From positions 1-64,000 of the forward strand of contig NZ_MAFC01000008.1 in NCBI RefSeq assembly GCF_002013465.1: DNA of 64,000 nucleotides. Reading direction: 5' to 3'. This DNA is from Mycobacterium sp. D16R12 (GTDB lineage Bacteria > Actinomycetota > Actinomycetes > Mycobacteriales > Mycobacteriaceae). Position numbers and translations under genes: made by a program. How positions within the stretch are numbered: position 1 is the first letter of the stretch; every line of letters begins with the position of its first letter. Shown one piece after another: positions 1 to 7,783 of the stretch. The notes below the pieces were generated by a model. That model was given only the letters and a program-made list of their open reading frames with translations. It was not told where the DNA came from and did not search any database.

Positions 1-1214
1 CAGCGGGCATACAGATCACCGCGTCCCACAACCCTCCCGCCGACAACGGCTACAAGGTGTTCTGGTCGGGGGGAGCCCAGATCATCTCCCCCACCGATCG
101 TGATATCGAATCGACCACAGCAGCAGCACCTTTCGCCGACCAGATTCCGCGCATCCCCGTTACGCCCACCGACAACACCTTGGTGGATGCCTACATCCAG
201 CGTGCCGCCACCGTGCGCCGAGGATCCGGCGGTGTCCGCGTCGCACTCACCGCACTGCACGGAGTCGGCGGGGCGACCGCCCTGGCGACGCTGAACGCCG
301 CGGGTATCACCGACATCCACGTAGTGGACAACCAGTTCCAGCCGGATCCGGACTTTCCCACGGTTGCGTTTCCGAATCCCGAGGAGCCGGGGGCCGCTGA
401 CGCGGTGCTGACCCGGGCAGCCGAGGTTGACGCGGATCTGGCCATCGCGCTGGATCCGGACGCCGACAGGTGCGCCATCGGAATCCCCTCCACGACAGGT
501 TGGCGCATGCTGTCCGGAGATGAAACCGGTTGGCTACTCGGCGATTACGTACTCTCCACGCAGCCACATTCATCCACTCCACCGGTGGTGGCCAGCACGG
601 TGGTCTCCTCTCGCATGCTCGCACGCATCGCGGCATCGCTCGGCGCCCGGCATGTGGAAACCCTCACCGGATTCAAATGGCTTGTCCGGGCAGCAGATTT
701 TGATCTTGTCTACGCGTACGAGGAAGCCATCGGGCATTGCGTGGATCCGGCGGCGGTGCGCGACAAGGACGGCATCTCCGCGGCGGTGCTCGCCTGTGAC
801 CTGGTGACGCATCTGCGCGAGCTCGGTACGAGTGTGGAGGAGAAGCTAGAGAATCTGGCGATCAGGCACGGTATTCACGTGACCTCGCAGGTGTCACTGC
901 GCATGGACTCACTCGATGACATCACCGCGATGATGTCTCGCCTGCGAGCGAACCTGCCCGCCGCGCTGTCCGGGTTTCCCATCACCGCAGAGGACCTACT
1001 GGAACGGCGAGGCCAACAGCGCACCGACGCGGTGATCCTCGCCGGCGAAATCGGGGGGTCGTCCATACGGCTGGTGATCCGCCCCTCGGGAACCGAGCCA
1101 AAGGTCAAGTGCTACATCGAGGTCCGCGAGCCCGTCATCACGGATGCGACCGTCGCACGGATCTGGGCAGGCGTGGTGGTCTCCGAGCTGGAGGCCTACG
1201 CCCGCAACATCTAG
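1..1214 (+). CDS. pmmB: Phosphohexomutase family protein PmmB (5' end outside window)
   Basis: Member of the alpha-D-phosphohexomutase superfamily, which moves a phosphate between C1 and C6 (or C5) of a sugar phosphate. The reading frame is open from base 3, so the N-terminus lies outside the window. Visible motifs in order are the phosphoserine loop ITASHNP (bases 15-35), the Mg-binding DPDADR, the sugar-binding YEEAIG and the C-terminal phosphate-binding RPSGTEPK. The stop TAG is at 1212-1214. The next gene, upp, is convergent, and the wider neighbourhood is nucleoside salvage (upp, add, deoA, cdd). That suggests a phosphopentomutase role rather than mannose metabolism; this is inference from context. 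The symbol follows M. tuberculosis Rv3308. Confidence 0.9.
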   Translation, partial: AGIQITASHNPPADNGYKVFWSGGAQIISPTDRDIESTTAAAPFADQIPRIPVTPTDNTLVDAYIQRAATVRRGSGGVRVALTALHGVGGATALATLNAAGITDIHVVDNQFQPDPDFPTVAFPNPEEPGAADAVLTRAAEVDADLAIALDPDADRCAIGIPSTTGWRMLSGDETGWLLGDYVLSTQPHSSTPPVVASTVVSSRMLARIAASLGARHVETLTGFKWLVRAADFDLVYAYEEAIGHCVDPAAVRDKDGISAAVLACDLVTHLRELGTSVEEKLENLAIRHGIHVTSQVSLRMDSLDDITAMMSRLRANLPAALSGFPITAEDLLERRGQQRTDAVILAGEIGGSSIRLVIRPSGTEPKVKCYIEVREPVITDATVARIWAGVVVSELEAYARNI

Positions 1215-1224
1215 TTCGGCCCGA

Positions 1225-1875
1225 TTATCTGGGACCGAACTGACGATCGCCCGCATCACCCAAACCGGGAACGATGTACGCGGCTTCGTTGAGACCCTCG
1301 TCGATCGTGGCCGTGAAAAGTCGGGCGGACTCGATTCCCCCTGATGTGCCGTAGCGCGCAACGCCCTGCTGAACCGCCTCGATCCCCTGCGGCGCCGCGA
1401 CCACGCACAGCATCGTCACGTCGGTAGCACCCCGGGAATGCAACAGATCGAGCGTATGGACCATCGACCCGCCGGTCGCGAGCATCGGGTCCAGGACGAA
1501 CACCGGCTGCGTCGACAAATCGGCCGGAAGAGATTCCAGGTACGGGGTGGGTTGCAGGGTTTCCTCGTCGCGCGCCATACCGACGAATCCGACCCGCGCC
1601 TCGGGGATGAGGGCGTGTGCCTGGTCCACCATGCCCAGCCCCGCCCGCAAAACAGGGACCAGCAACGGAGGATTGGCCAAACGGAAACCCGTCGTCACGG
1701 CCACCGGTGTACGCACGGCTGCGGATACCACCGGTGCCGTGCGCGTCGCTTCATAGACGAGCATCAGGGTCAGATCCCGGAGCGCGGCACGGAAAGCCGC
1801 GTTATCGGTGCCGACATCGCGAAGGGTGGTCAGCCGGGCCGCGGCAAGTGGGTGCTCGACTACGTGCACATGCAT
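1225..1875 (-). CDS. upp: Uracil phosphoribosyltransferase
   Basis: Converts uracil and PRPP to UMP and pyrophosphate in the cytoplasm (pyrimidine salvage). The 216-residue product shows the PRPP loop [14 protein letters not shown] and the C-terminal uracil-binding [15 protein letters not shown]. Length fits the family (about 207-210 aa). The frame stays open to a Met codon at 1923, but I start at the ATG at 1873-1875, because conserved homology begins with HVVEHPLA and a TANNNT -10 box (TAGGGT on the minus strand, 1883-1888) sits 7 nt upstream. That spacing predicts a leaderless mRNA. The gene is convergent with pmmB, 10 bp apart. Confidence 0.95.
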   Translation of the reverse strand: MHVHVVEHPLAAARLTTLRDVGTDNAAFRAALRDLTLMLVYEATRTAPVVSAAVRTPVAVTTGFRLANPPLLVPVLRAGLGMVDQAHALIPEARVGFVGMARDEETLQPTPYLESLPADLSTQPVFVLDPMLATGGSMVHTLDLLHSRGATDVTMLCVVAAPQGIEAVQQGVARYGTSGGIESARLFTATIDEGLNEAAYIVPGLGDAGDRQFGPR

Positions 1876-1882
1876 GCCCCCG

Positions 1883-1888
1883 ACCCTA
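1883..1888 (-). promoter_or_regulatory. -10 box of upp, leaderless spacing
   Basis: The minus strand reads TAGGGT, then 7 nt, then the upp ATG. TANNNT is the mycobacterial SigA -10 consensus, and transcription normally starts 6-8 nt downstream, so the transcript should begin at or next to the start codon. No -35 element was identified. Confidence 0.5.
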
Positions 1889-2002
1889 AGACAGCAAGCT
1901 TCGATCCCGGCGATCCCGCACACCGCGGAAATGTGATGGGCATCACAGGCAACGCAGCACGGCCTAGCGCATCGATATCGTTCCTGGCATAGTCCGGCCA
2001 GC

Positions 2003-2008
2003 TATGCT
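2003..2008 (+). promoter_or_regulatory. Candidate -10 box for the Esp-like operon
   Basis: TATGCT fits TANNNT and lies about 160 bp upstream of the first well-supported gene of the operon (2169). A start near 2015 would give a leader that contains the small reading frame at 2037 and the AT-rich dyad at 2048-2072. This is a motif match only. Confidence 0.35.
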
Positions 2009-2036
2009 GAACAGGTAATACGAGGGGGTGGACACG

Positions 2037-2141
2037 TTGCCGAAAAAATCTTTCAAAAGTTTTGAGAAAGATGGAACCGAATCGCGACTACCCCCGTCGT
2101 ATCCAAGTACAAGGCGAAAACTGCCCGAAAATAGGCGGTAG
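2037..2141 (+). CDS. Possible small ORF (34 aa) in the leader of the Esp-like operon
   Basis: A TTG at 2037 opens 34 codons ending in TAG at 2139-2141, giving a very basic, lysine- and arginine-rich peptide that starts MPKKSFKSFEKDG. A purine-rich Shine-Dalgarno-like GAGGGGG lies at 2022-2028, about 8 nt before the TTG. An in-frame GTG at 2028 would add three residues. The stop is 27 bp before the start of the EspC-like gene. The stretch is AT-rich at its 5' end, unlike its neighbours. It may be a leader peptide, a small protein, or just untranslated leader. I recognise no family. Confidence 0.3.
   Translation: MPKKSFKSFEKDGTESRLPPSYPSTRRKLPENRR
2048..2072 (+). repeat. AT-rich interrupted dyad in the operon leader
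   Basis: ATCTTTC (2048-2054) is the reverse complement of GAAAGAT (2066-2072). Between them AAAA-G-TTTT (2055-2063) forms an inner dyad. It stands out against the surrounding high-GC DNA. It could be an RNA hairpin in the leader or a binding site for a DNA-bending regulator; the sequence does not say which. Confidence 0.45.
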
Positions 2142-2168
2142 CCGAACCACCGAGGAGATGGAGGGGAC

Positions 2169-2495
2169 ATGGCAGACGGATTAGCAGCCGACACAGACAT
2201 TCTGCGTGGCGTTGGCGGAGCTCAGCTGGGGATGGGCGGAACGCTCGCCGCGGTGGGCACCGCAGTCAGCATTTTTCCGGTCGCCGCGCTGGCGCCGATC
2301 TTCGGTCCGATCGGCGCGCAGTACCTGGGCGCATTCGCCGCGACCTCTGCCAAGCAAGGGTTGGACGTCGGTCAGCTCGCGATGGGCGTCACCGAGTCCG
2401 GTGTCAGCACCAATCTGGCGAGCAAGGGCTACGACGACGATGACGACAACGTCGGCCAGAACATCAGCGCCACCGTCGAGGGAATCGAGGCGTAA
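2169..2495 (+). CDS. EspC/EspF-like putative type VII secretion target protein
   Basis: A 108-residue protein without a Sec signal. Its middle is Gly/Ala-rich and hydrophobic (about 20-55), its C-terminal half is predicted helical, and an acidic run of five Asp sits at 89-93. Tyr88 followed by Asp at +4 gives the YxxxD type VII export motif, placed as in EspC and EspF after the second helix. Overall size and layout resemble the EspC family (PF10824); I judge this by eye. A good Shine-Dalgarno (GGAGGGG) precedes the ATG at 2169. The next gene starts 2 bp after the stop, so the two are probably co-translated and may be co-secreted partners. Confidence 0.6.
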   Translation: MADGLAADTDILRGVGGAQLGMGGTLAAVGTAVSIFPVAALAPIFGPIGAQYLGAFAATSAKQGLDVGQLAMGVTESGVSTNLASKGYDDDDDNVGQNISATVEGIEA

Positions 2496-2497
2496 CC

Positions 2498-3847
2498 ATG
2501 GTTGAGACAAGCCCAATCTCGCCCAGCCATTTGGCCGCGGCGACCAACACGAACTACCCGAGCTTCGAGAACAACCCCTTCTCCGCGGGGCTGATCGGGC
2601 CGGCCATGGACATGGCAGGCACTGTCGGTAACGGCCAGTTCAAGGAGGGCCAGGACCCCAGCAAGATGCTGGAGGGCGGCATGCAGGTCATGCAGCAGGT
2701 CATGCAGCAGGGCATGCAGGCGGGAAGCCAGCTCATTGGCTCCTTCGCCGGTGCAGCGGCTCAGGCCCTGGGGCAATTCGCCGGCATGGCCGGTCAGGCG
2801 TTGAGCAGCATGGCCACCCGCAGCGGCGCCATGGGCGCCAATGTCGGACAGGCATCCGAGTCCACCGGCCGCGCCAGCGCTCTGATCACGGAGGCCCTGC
2901 AACAGTTCCAGCACACCTCCGAGGCGCTGACACCGCTGATCGGCATTTTCCCTCCCGCAGCCGCTGAGCTCGCTCAGGCAGCATCCGAGTGCGCCACCAA
3001 GGTCTCGGCATACACCGCGACGCTCGAGGGCGAGCTGACCGGACAGGCCGGTGAACTGACAGGGATGGCGGGCGCCGACATGGGCAACCCCTCGACACCC
3101 GCGTCCGGGAGCGTCCAGCCGGCCATGTCGGCCATGCAGGGTGGAATCCAGGCCGGGACGCAGGCAATGTCCGGCGTCGCGAGCGGCGTCACGCAGACCA
3201 TGAGCTCGATGGGTCAGGGCCTCGGCCAGATCCCGCAGGCCCTCTCCGGCATGCTCAGCGGTGGTGGCGCCAGTGGTGCCGGTAGCGCGCTGGGTGGCGC
3301 CAACATGAGCGGTATCGCTGCCGGTGCTCTTGCCAATCCCTTCGGCGCAGGTGGTGGCCACGCCTCCTCCACCGCCGGTGGCACGAGCAGTGGATTGGGT
3401 AGCTCCAACGCCAATGCGGCCAAGATGCTCCTCGACCCGCGCAGCATGGGCAAGGGTGCGCAGCTGTTCCTTCCCGACGGCAGCACCAGCCAGGCTCCGA
3501 ACGCCTCCGCGGCAGAGGCCGTGCGCAAGGCCCTCAGCCAGGTGGGTGTGCCCTACGAGTGGGGTGGCACCAAGCCCGGCGTCGGTCTGGACTGCAGTGG
3601 CCTCACGCAGTGGGCCTATGGGCAGTCCGGCGTCGATATCCCCAGGCTCGCTCAGGAGCAGGGTGTTGGTATCCGGATCGACCAAGGATCGGTCATGCCC
3701 GGCGATCTGGCGGTCTGGGACGGCCACGTCGCCATGGTGATCGGAAACGGCATGATGGTCGAGGCCGGTGACCCGGTACAGATCTCCCCGATCCGTACCA
3801 CCAACGCCGGGCAGGGATTCCATGGATTCTACCGACCCACTTCCTAG
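2498..3847 (+). CDS. NlpC/P60 (C40) peptidase with long Esp-substrate-like N-terminal region
   Basis: A 449-residue protein. Residues 1 to about 330 are rich in Gly, Ala, Ser, Met and Gln, with a Met-Gln repeat near 64-80 and predicted long helices, ending in a Gly/Ser linker. Residues about 340-449 form an NlpC/P60 domain with catalytic Cys366 (DCSGLTQW), His410 (GHVAMVIG) and a third polar residue at Glu422. Such domains cleave D-Glu-meso-DAP peptide bonds in peptidoglycan. There is no Sec or Tat signal peptide or lipobox, unlike RipA/RipB, so export through an ESX system together with the upstream EspC-like protein is inferred. The 3' end overlaps the next gene by 26 bp. Confidence 0.75.
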   Translation: MVETSPISPSHLAAATNTNYPSFENNPFSAGLIGPAMDMAGTVGNGQFKEGQDPSKMLEGGMQVMQQVMQQGMQAGSQLIGSFAGAAAQALGQFAGMAGQALSSMATRSGAMGANVGQASESTGRASALITEALQQFQHTSEALTPLIGIFPPAAAELAQAASECATKVSAYTATLEGELTGQAGELTGMAGADMGNPSTPASGSVQPAMSAMQGGIQAGTQAMSGVASGVTQTMSSMGQGLGQIPQALSGMLSGGGASGAGSALGGANMSGIAAGALANPFGAGGGHASSTAGGTSSGLGSSNANAAKMLLDPRSMGKGAQLFLPDGSTSQAPNASAAEAVRKALSQVGVPYEWGGTKPGVGLDCSGLTQWAYGQSGVDIPRLAQEQGVGIRIDQGSVMPGDLAVWDGHVAMVIGNGMMVEAGDPVQISPIRTTNAGQGFHGFYRPTS

Positions 3848-4175
3848 TTCAGGAGTGCCGCGGCCCGAGCCGCGTGCGAGCATCGATATGACCAATCGTG
3901 CTCGCACGCTGCGGGTCAAGGTGTCCGAATTCGGCTTGCCGCTCGAGGTTCAGGTCGAACCCGACCTACTCAATCGCGGCGCGTCGGCACTGGCACGGGA
4001 GATCTTGAACCTGTGTGAACTCGGTGCCGCGCGCTGCGGGGCCGCCCGCCGCGAGGAGCTTTCCGAAACCGGCATCCCGGATTACATCCTGGACAAACTC
4101 GGTCTCGCGACACCTGCCCAGGTCGCCGACCTGGAATTGCGCCAATCCGAAGAGCAGATGGAACGGAGATCCTGA
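3822..4175 (+). CDS. EspD/EspH-like accessory protein (putative ESX substrate chaperone)
   Basis: A 117-residue soluble protein with no signal peptide. The core (about residues 25-100) has a beta-strand pattern followed by LAREILNLCELGAARCGAAR, which resembles the EspD/EspH family (DUF2694), where a strand-rich part precedes an L-A-x-E-I helix. The assignment is by eye and moderate. The ATG at 3822 overlaps the peptidase gene by 26 bp; a second in-frame ATG at 3888 would give 95 residues starting at MTNRARTL. The stop codon overlaps the next gene's ATG by one base, which indicates tight translational coupling. Confidence 0.5.
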   Translation: MDSTDPLPSSGVPRPEPRASIDMTNRARTLRVKVSEFGLPLEVQVEPDLLNRGASALAREILNLCELGAARCGAARREELSETGIPDYILDKLGLATPAQVADLELRQSEEQMERRS

Positions 4176-4516
4176 TGACGGAGCCAGACCTCAACTTCTT
4201 CAAGGCGCTCGAACAGCAGTATCAGGAGACCATGACGAAGGCCCGTGCCGGCGGTCATCTCTTGAACAGCGCCGTCGAGGAGCTGAAAGGCCTTCGCGGC
4301 TGGGCACGTTCGGCGCAGGGCCATGTGGAGGCGGAAGCCAACGGCAACGGCGCGCTGACCAACCTCCGACTCGACGACTCGGTCACCAAACTGTCTCCCA
4401 ACATCGTCGGGCAGATCGTGGTGGCCACCGCAGCCGCGGCGGCGGGCCAGGCCTTCGATCACCGTGAACGGGTATTCGCTCAGCTGATGGTGGAACTCAA
4501 GGACCCTCAGCCGTAA
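4175..4516 (+). CDS. YbaB/EbfC-like protein (EspL-type)
   Basis: A 113-residue protein with an N-terminal helix (LNFFKALEQQYQETMTKA), a central two-strand segment (VEAEANGNGALTNLRLDD) and a C-terminal helix (AAAAAGQAFDHRERVFAQL). This is the layout of the YbaB/EbfC nucleoid-associated fold, which ESX-1 loci use as EspL. Its ATG overlaps the preceding stop. Its place as last gene of an Esp-like set suggests a chaperone or stability role as proposed for EspL, rather than general DNA binding; this is inference. Confidence 0.6.
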   Translation: MTEPDLNFFKALEQQYQETMTKARAGGHLLNSAVEELKGLRGWARSAQGHVEAEANGNGALTNLRLDDSVTKLSPNIVGQIVVATAAAAAGQAFDHRERVFAQLMVELKDPQP

Positions 4517-4528
4517 CCGATTTCGGGC

Positions 4529-5278
4529 TTACAACCCGGCTCGGTCCCGATGTGAATCGGTGAGAAATACCGTGTTCTTGGCGGCGCGCCAGTCTTGATG
4601 GAGCTCGCCGTCTCGATATGCGTACGGTTTCAATCCTGCCGGTTCCAGCAGGGACACCACTTCGTCGGAGGGTGTCTCGATGATCATCACCGGCTGCGAA
4701 GCGGTGATGGTGGCGAGCCCGCCACGAATCACCGCGGCCTCCATCCCCTGCACGTCGATCTTTATCACCTGAGGATGCAGGCCGAAATCATCCAGTCGGC
4801 GAACCTGCACCGGATGGCGTTCGATCGTCAGTTTTGATTCGTCGAACCCCGCCATGGTGTCGGGGTTCAGCCAACCGCGCGCCTCACCCTCGTCGAGAGA
4901 GGCCAGGCCGTCGTAGACGAAGTTGCGGTATCGAGGAACGAACAGATCAAAGGTGCCGTCCGCGTCGGAGAGTCCGCAGGCGTGTATGCGCACGGTGGTG
5001 CTTTCATACCGGCGTCCAAGCCGCTGAGCAAGAACGGCGTTGGGCTCGAAACTCACGATCCTTTCCGGCGAGGCCGTACGCTGCAGCGCACAAATGCTCT
5101 GACCCCAGTTGCCTCCGATGTCGACTGCCTCCGATGTGGGGCCCAGTCGGCTCAGTAGGTGGAATTCGGGATCGATGCGCCACCCAAACAATCGAGTGCC
5201 CACGTTGTAGGCGCCGAACTTGAGTGGCCGGAGAAACGGCAAATAGGTTTGCGCCAATCTCAGCGCTGGCATGCCCAC
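4529..5278 (-). CDS. FkbM family methyltransferase
   Basis: A 249-residue SAM-dependent O-methyltransferase of the FkbM family. Motif I for SAM binding is EAVDIGGNWGQSICAL (about residues 51-66), followed by IVSFEPNAV and the family-typical IKIDVQGMEAAVIRGG. FkbM proteins methylate hydroxyl groups, often on glycolipids or polyketides; the substrate here is unknown. Translation starts at GTG 5276-5278 (an ATG lies two codons in). A TANNNT box (TAGTCT, minus strand, 5285-5290) lies 6 nt upstream, so the transcript is probably leaderless. It faces the Esp-like operon tail to tail, with 12 bp between the stops. Confidence 0.85.
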   Translation of the reverse strand: MGMPALRLAQTYLPFLRPLKFGAYNVGTRLFGWRIDPEFHLLSRLGPTSEAVDIGGNWGQSICALQRTASPERIVSFEPNAVLAQRLGRRYESTTVRIHACGLSDADGTFDLFVPRYRNFVYDGLASLDEGEARGWLNPDTMAGFDESKLTIERHPVQVRRLDDFGLHPQVIKIDVQGMEAAVIRGGLATITASQPVMIIETPSDEVVSLLEPAGLKPYAYRDGELHQDWRAAKNTVFLTDSHRDRAGL

Positions 5279-5284
5279 GTGGGC

Positions 5285-5290
5285 AGACTA
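5285..5290 (-). promoter_or_regulatory. -10 box of the FkbM gene, leaderless spacing
   Basis: The minus strand reads TAGTCT, a 6-nt spacer, then the GTG start. This matches TANNNT with transcription starting on the first codon. Confidence 0.5.
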
Positions 5291-5637
5291 GTCGAACGAC
5301 CGGATGGAACCTGATCGATGACCAGGCGCCCGGCTTAGCGCCGTGACGTGGCACGCGGATCTCTAGGGTCGCCGTCACACCTACCGACCCCTCGTATCTG
5401 CACCGGTAGGTGCTCGCGGCGACCAAGATGATGAGCTTGTTTGCGGCTGAACTGCCGCCAGACATAGCGCATCCACGCTGCGGGCACGGCCCGAAGAAAC
5501 AGGGACCGTACTTAGCCCGCCGATCGCGGGAGCCAGCAGAAAATATCGCGTCTGACCTGCCCCGCGCAACCTTTTCGGAATTCTCGCCGGCAATGCTCCA
5601 CTCGGGCGCTGATCGATTGTCACGGGTGCTCCGCTGA
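5291..5637. other. Intergenic stretch with no gene seen
   Basis: About 350 bp between the divergent promoters of the FkbM gene and the first DUF5593-like gene. Open frames here (for example a 75-codon one at 5410-5637) have no recognisable family and no Shine-Dalgarno or -10 support, so I do not call them. No clear hairpin or repeat was found. Confidence 0.5.
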
Positions 5638-5643
5638 TAACAT
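5638..5643 (+). promoter_or_regulatory. -10 box of the first DUF5593-like gene, leaderless spacing
   Basis: TAACAT lies 6 nt before the GTG at 5650. The same hexamer with the same spacing precedes the downstream paralogue, which supports it as a real conserved promoter. A weak -35-like TTGTCA is at 5617-5622. Confidence 0.55.
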
Positions 5644-5649
5644 CCCGAT

Positions 5650-6639
5650 GTGGCGCGCGAGTGGCTTCTCTTGGAAACACTCGGCGACGAGCCAACTGTC
5701 ATAGCCTCCGGCAATCAGCCGCGGAACATGGTTCCTCTCAGCGCATTTCTCCGACGTAATCGAAATCTTGGCCTGATTCGCCGCATCATCACCGCCGCCA
5801 CAAAGGCAAATAGAGCCGCCAGCATCGGCCCACCTGATTCGGATTCGGTCATCGATATCCGACCGATCGCCATGCCCGACGGTCGGGTACACGGAGTGTG
5901 GCTGTGGACGGGATCGACACCCCCCTCAGCCCCTCCCCCTGCCGAAGGCGGAGCGGTAGTCCTCAATGCCGACACCGGCGCCCTACACATAAGCGACGGT
6001 GCGGCGCTGGCCATGGGAATGGCCAGCGCCGAGCCACATGCCGAAATCAGCATGCCCGAGCTCTACCGCTACCTGGCGCCGAATCCTGGTGAGACGGACG
6101 TCCTGGGGCTCATCGTCACCGCGACCGAAGGCATGACCTACAGCGCCACCTGGCCCGGCGTGGACAGTGTCGGCAATCCCACGCTGTGTCACTTCGCGAG
6201 CCGACTGGTCGTGGAACCCAACAACGAGGGTGTCCCCGAGCGTCTGGGGCGTGCGATCAACCTGCGAGTCGGCCGGCCGGCGCCACCGGTTCCGCTGCTT
6301 GAACAGCAGGTCCTCGAGGCCACCGCCGAACCCGGCGCGTATCGCGCGCTGGTCATGATCGCTTCGCGAAAACTGATCAAATGGATTGATCCGCCTGCCC
6401 CGGAATGGCATTGGGAGTTCGATCCGCTGGGCCGCCCCAAGATTCACCCGGACGACGAAGCGAATCTGAACTTTATGATCGACAATGCCGTATTCGGTGC
6501 AACCGAGGCGGTAATCCGGTTCCGCTGCCACGATGACAGCTGGGAGTCGCTGCACTGCTCGACCAATGTGGTCAAGTTGAGCGAAGACGCGACCGTCGCA
6601 CTCGTCACCCACCGACGACGGCCGACGAAGCCTCTCTAG
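5650..6639 (+). CDS. Conserved actinobacterial protein of the DUF5593/DUF5628 type, copy 1
   Basis: A 329-residue cytoplasmic protein. Its N-terminal domain (about 1-90) starts with the family-typical REWLLLETLGDEPTVI and includes DGRVHGVWLWTG. A second domain (about 95-215) and a C-terminal PAS-like domain (about 225-325) follow, the latter with YRALVMIASRKLIKWID. I recall this layout as the mycobacterial DUF5593/DUF5628 family; a ligand-sensing role is plausible from the PAS-like fold, but no catalytic residue is visible. GTG start at 5650 directly after a -10 box, hence a predicted leaderless mRNA. A paralogue follows at 6702. Confidence 0.6.
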   Translation: MAREWLLLETLGDEPTVIASGNQPRNMVPLSAFLRRNRNLGLIRRIITAATKANRAASIGPPDSDSVIDIRPIAMPDGRVHGVWLWTGSTPPSAPPPAEGGAVVLNADTGALHISDGAALAMGMASAEPHAEISMPELYRYLAPNPGETDVLGLIVTATEGMTYSATWPGVDSVGNPTLCHFASRLVVEPNNEGVPERLGRAINLRVGRPAPPVPLLEQQVLEATAEPGAYRALVMIASRKLIKWIDPPAPEWHWEFDPLGRPKIHPDDEANLNFMIDNAVFGATEAVIRFRCHDDSWESLHCSTNVVKLSEDATVALVTHRRRPTKPL

Positions 6640-6689
6640 TCGCCCCATCTGCAGACAGATCCGGCGTCCGCCGGTTCGCCCAAAATTGC

Positions 6690-6695
6690 TAACAT
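6690..6695 (+). promoter_or_regulatory. -10 box of the second DUF5593-like gene, leaderless spacing
   Basis: TAACAT followed by 6 nt and the ATG at 6702. Identical hexamer and spacing to the upstream paralogue's promoter at 5638. Confidence 0.55.
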
Positions 6696-6701
6696 CCGGG
6701 C

Positions 6702-7700
6702 ATGTCGCGCGATTGGATGCTGCTAGAGACCCTGAGTGAGGAACCCACGGTCATAGCCATCGGATTGCAGGCCCGAAACATGACGCCGCTCGAGTCGGTG
6801 CTGGGCCGCAACCGGCACCGCCCCTTGATCGAGGCGACGATCACCGAATGCCTGCGCACGGGCGAACCGTCGGTGGTCGGTACTCCGGCAGGGGACCGCG
6901 TAGTGCGCGTGCATCCGATATCCATGGGGCAGGAAGGTATCCACGGCGTCCAGGTGTGGTTCGGGCCGGCAGACGTCGAGCCGCCGCGACGGCCCCTGGC
7001 AGGGGCCTGCCTAGGCGATTTGGACACATCGGTCACCACGCTCACCGCGGAGTATTTCGATGTCATGGGTTTCGACCCGCGCGACAGGTCCGAGAAACAG
7101 GCCATCGCCGAAGGTCTTGCACCTGTACTACCGAGTCCACACAACGCCGAATTGATGGCGAATGCCGTGAACCCCGAACTGGATGCGACCTTCTGCGGAA
7201 CATGCCTGGCCGCGGACTACCAAGGAAACGTCCTCCAAGTCCACTACGCCGGACGGGCATCCAAGGAAATCAATGCGGCAGGCGCCGTGGAGCGCATCAA
7301 CAGGATCGTTTGCACACGGGTCCAGAACAGCCCCGCAGAACCTCGAGTGGGGCTGGCACAGCAGATCCTGGATGCGGTCGCAACCCCCGGAGCGCATCGG
7401 CTGCTGATCAATATCGACACCTTCGCCGTCCTCAAGTGGATCGACGAGCCATTCCCCGACCTGGCATGGCGCTACGACCCCGATCGGCCCGAAAGCATCC
7501 ATCCCGAGGACACCGCCGTGGCGCGAAACATGCGGGAGGAGCTTCGGGCGGGATCGACGGCCGGGGTACTCCGAATGCGAGCCGTCTCCGGCGGATGGCT
7601 GCGGCTGAATGCGTCCGCCACGAAGTTCGCGTTGCGTGACAACGCGTTTGCGGCCCTGGTCACCCTGACGACCGCGCCGTCGGCAGATGCCGAATCGTAG
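6702..7700 (+). CDS. Conserved actinobacterial protein of the DUF5593/DUF5628 type, copy 2
   Basis: A 332-residue paralogue of the gene at 5650. The N-terminus SRDWMLLETLSEEPTVIAIG is nearly superimposable on copy 1, and HRLLINIDTFAVLKWIDEPF matches copy 1's C-terminal domain. The middle is more diverged. The pair probably arose by tandem duplication that included the promoter. It has its own leaderless promoter, so the two need not be co-expressed. Function unknown; a PAS-like sensor is the best guess. Confidence 0.6.
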   Translation: MSRDWMLLETLSEEPTVIAIGLQARNMTPLESVLGRNRHRPLIEATITECLRTGEPSVVGTPAGDRVVRVHPISMGQEGIHGVQVWFGPADVEPPRRPLAGACLGDLDTSVTTLTAEYFDVMGFDPRDRSEKQAIAEGLAPVLPSPHNAELMANAVNPELDATFCGTCLAADYQGNVLQVHYAGRASKEINAAGAVERINRIVCTRVQNSPAEPRVGLAQQILDAVATPGAHRLLINIDTFAVLKWIDEPFPDLAWRYDPDRPESIHPEDTAVARNMREELRAGSTAGVLRMRAVSGGWLRLNASATKFALRDNAFAALVTLTTAPSADAES

Positions 7701-7783
7701 ATCTCCGGCACACGGGCGGCCGTCGTCACCGCGCGTGCGCCGGTTCTCGCGGTGGGTCTTTCGCTCAACTCAGCCCTTCTGGC

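Noticed and set aside
2429-3919. A 496-codon open frame on the minus strand opposite the NlpC/P60 gene
   Set aside because: It is a shadow of the Gly/Ala-rich plus-strand gene; its composition is low-complexity Gly/His/Arg, and it has no ribosome site or family match.
5410-5637. A 75-codon plus-strand frame in the 5.3-5.6 kb gap
   Set aside because: No Shine-Dalgarno, no -10 box at leaderless distance and no recognisable family; it ends at the downstream promoter.
5004-5714. A 236-codon minus-strand frame across the FkbM start and the upstream gap
   Set aside because: It overlaps the well-supported FkbM gene in another frame, and its upper part runs through the promoter region of the next gene.
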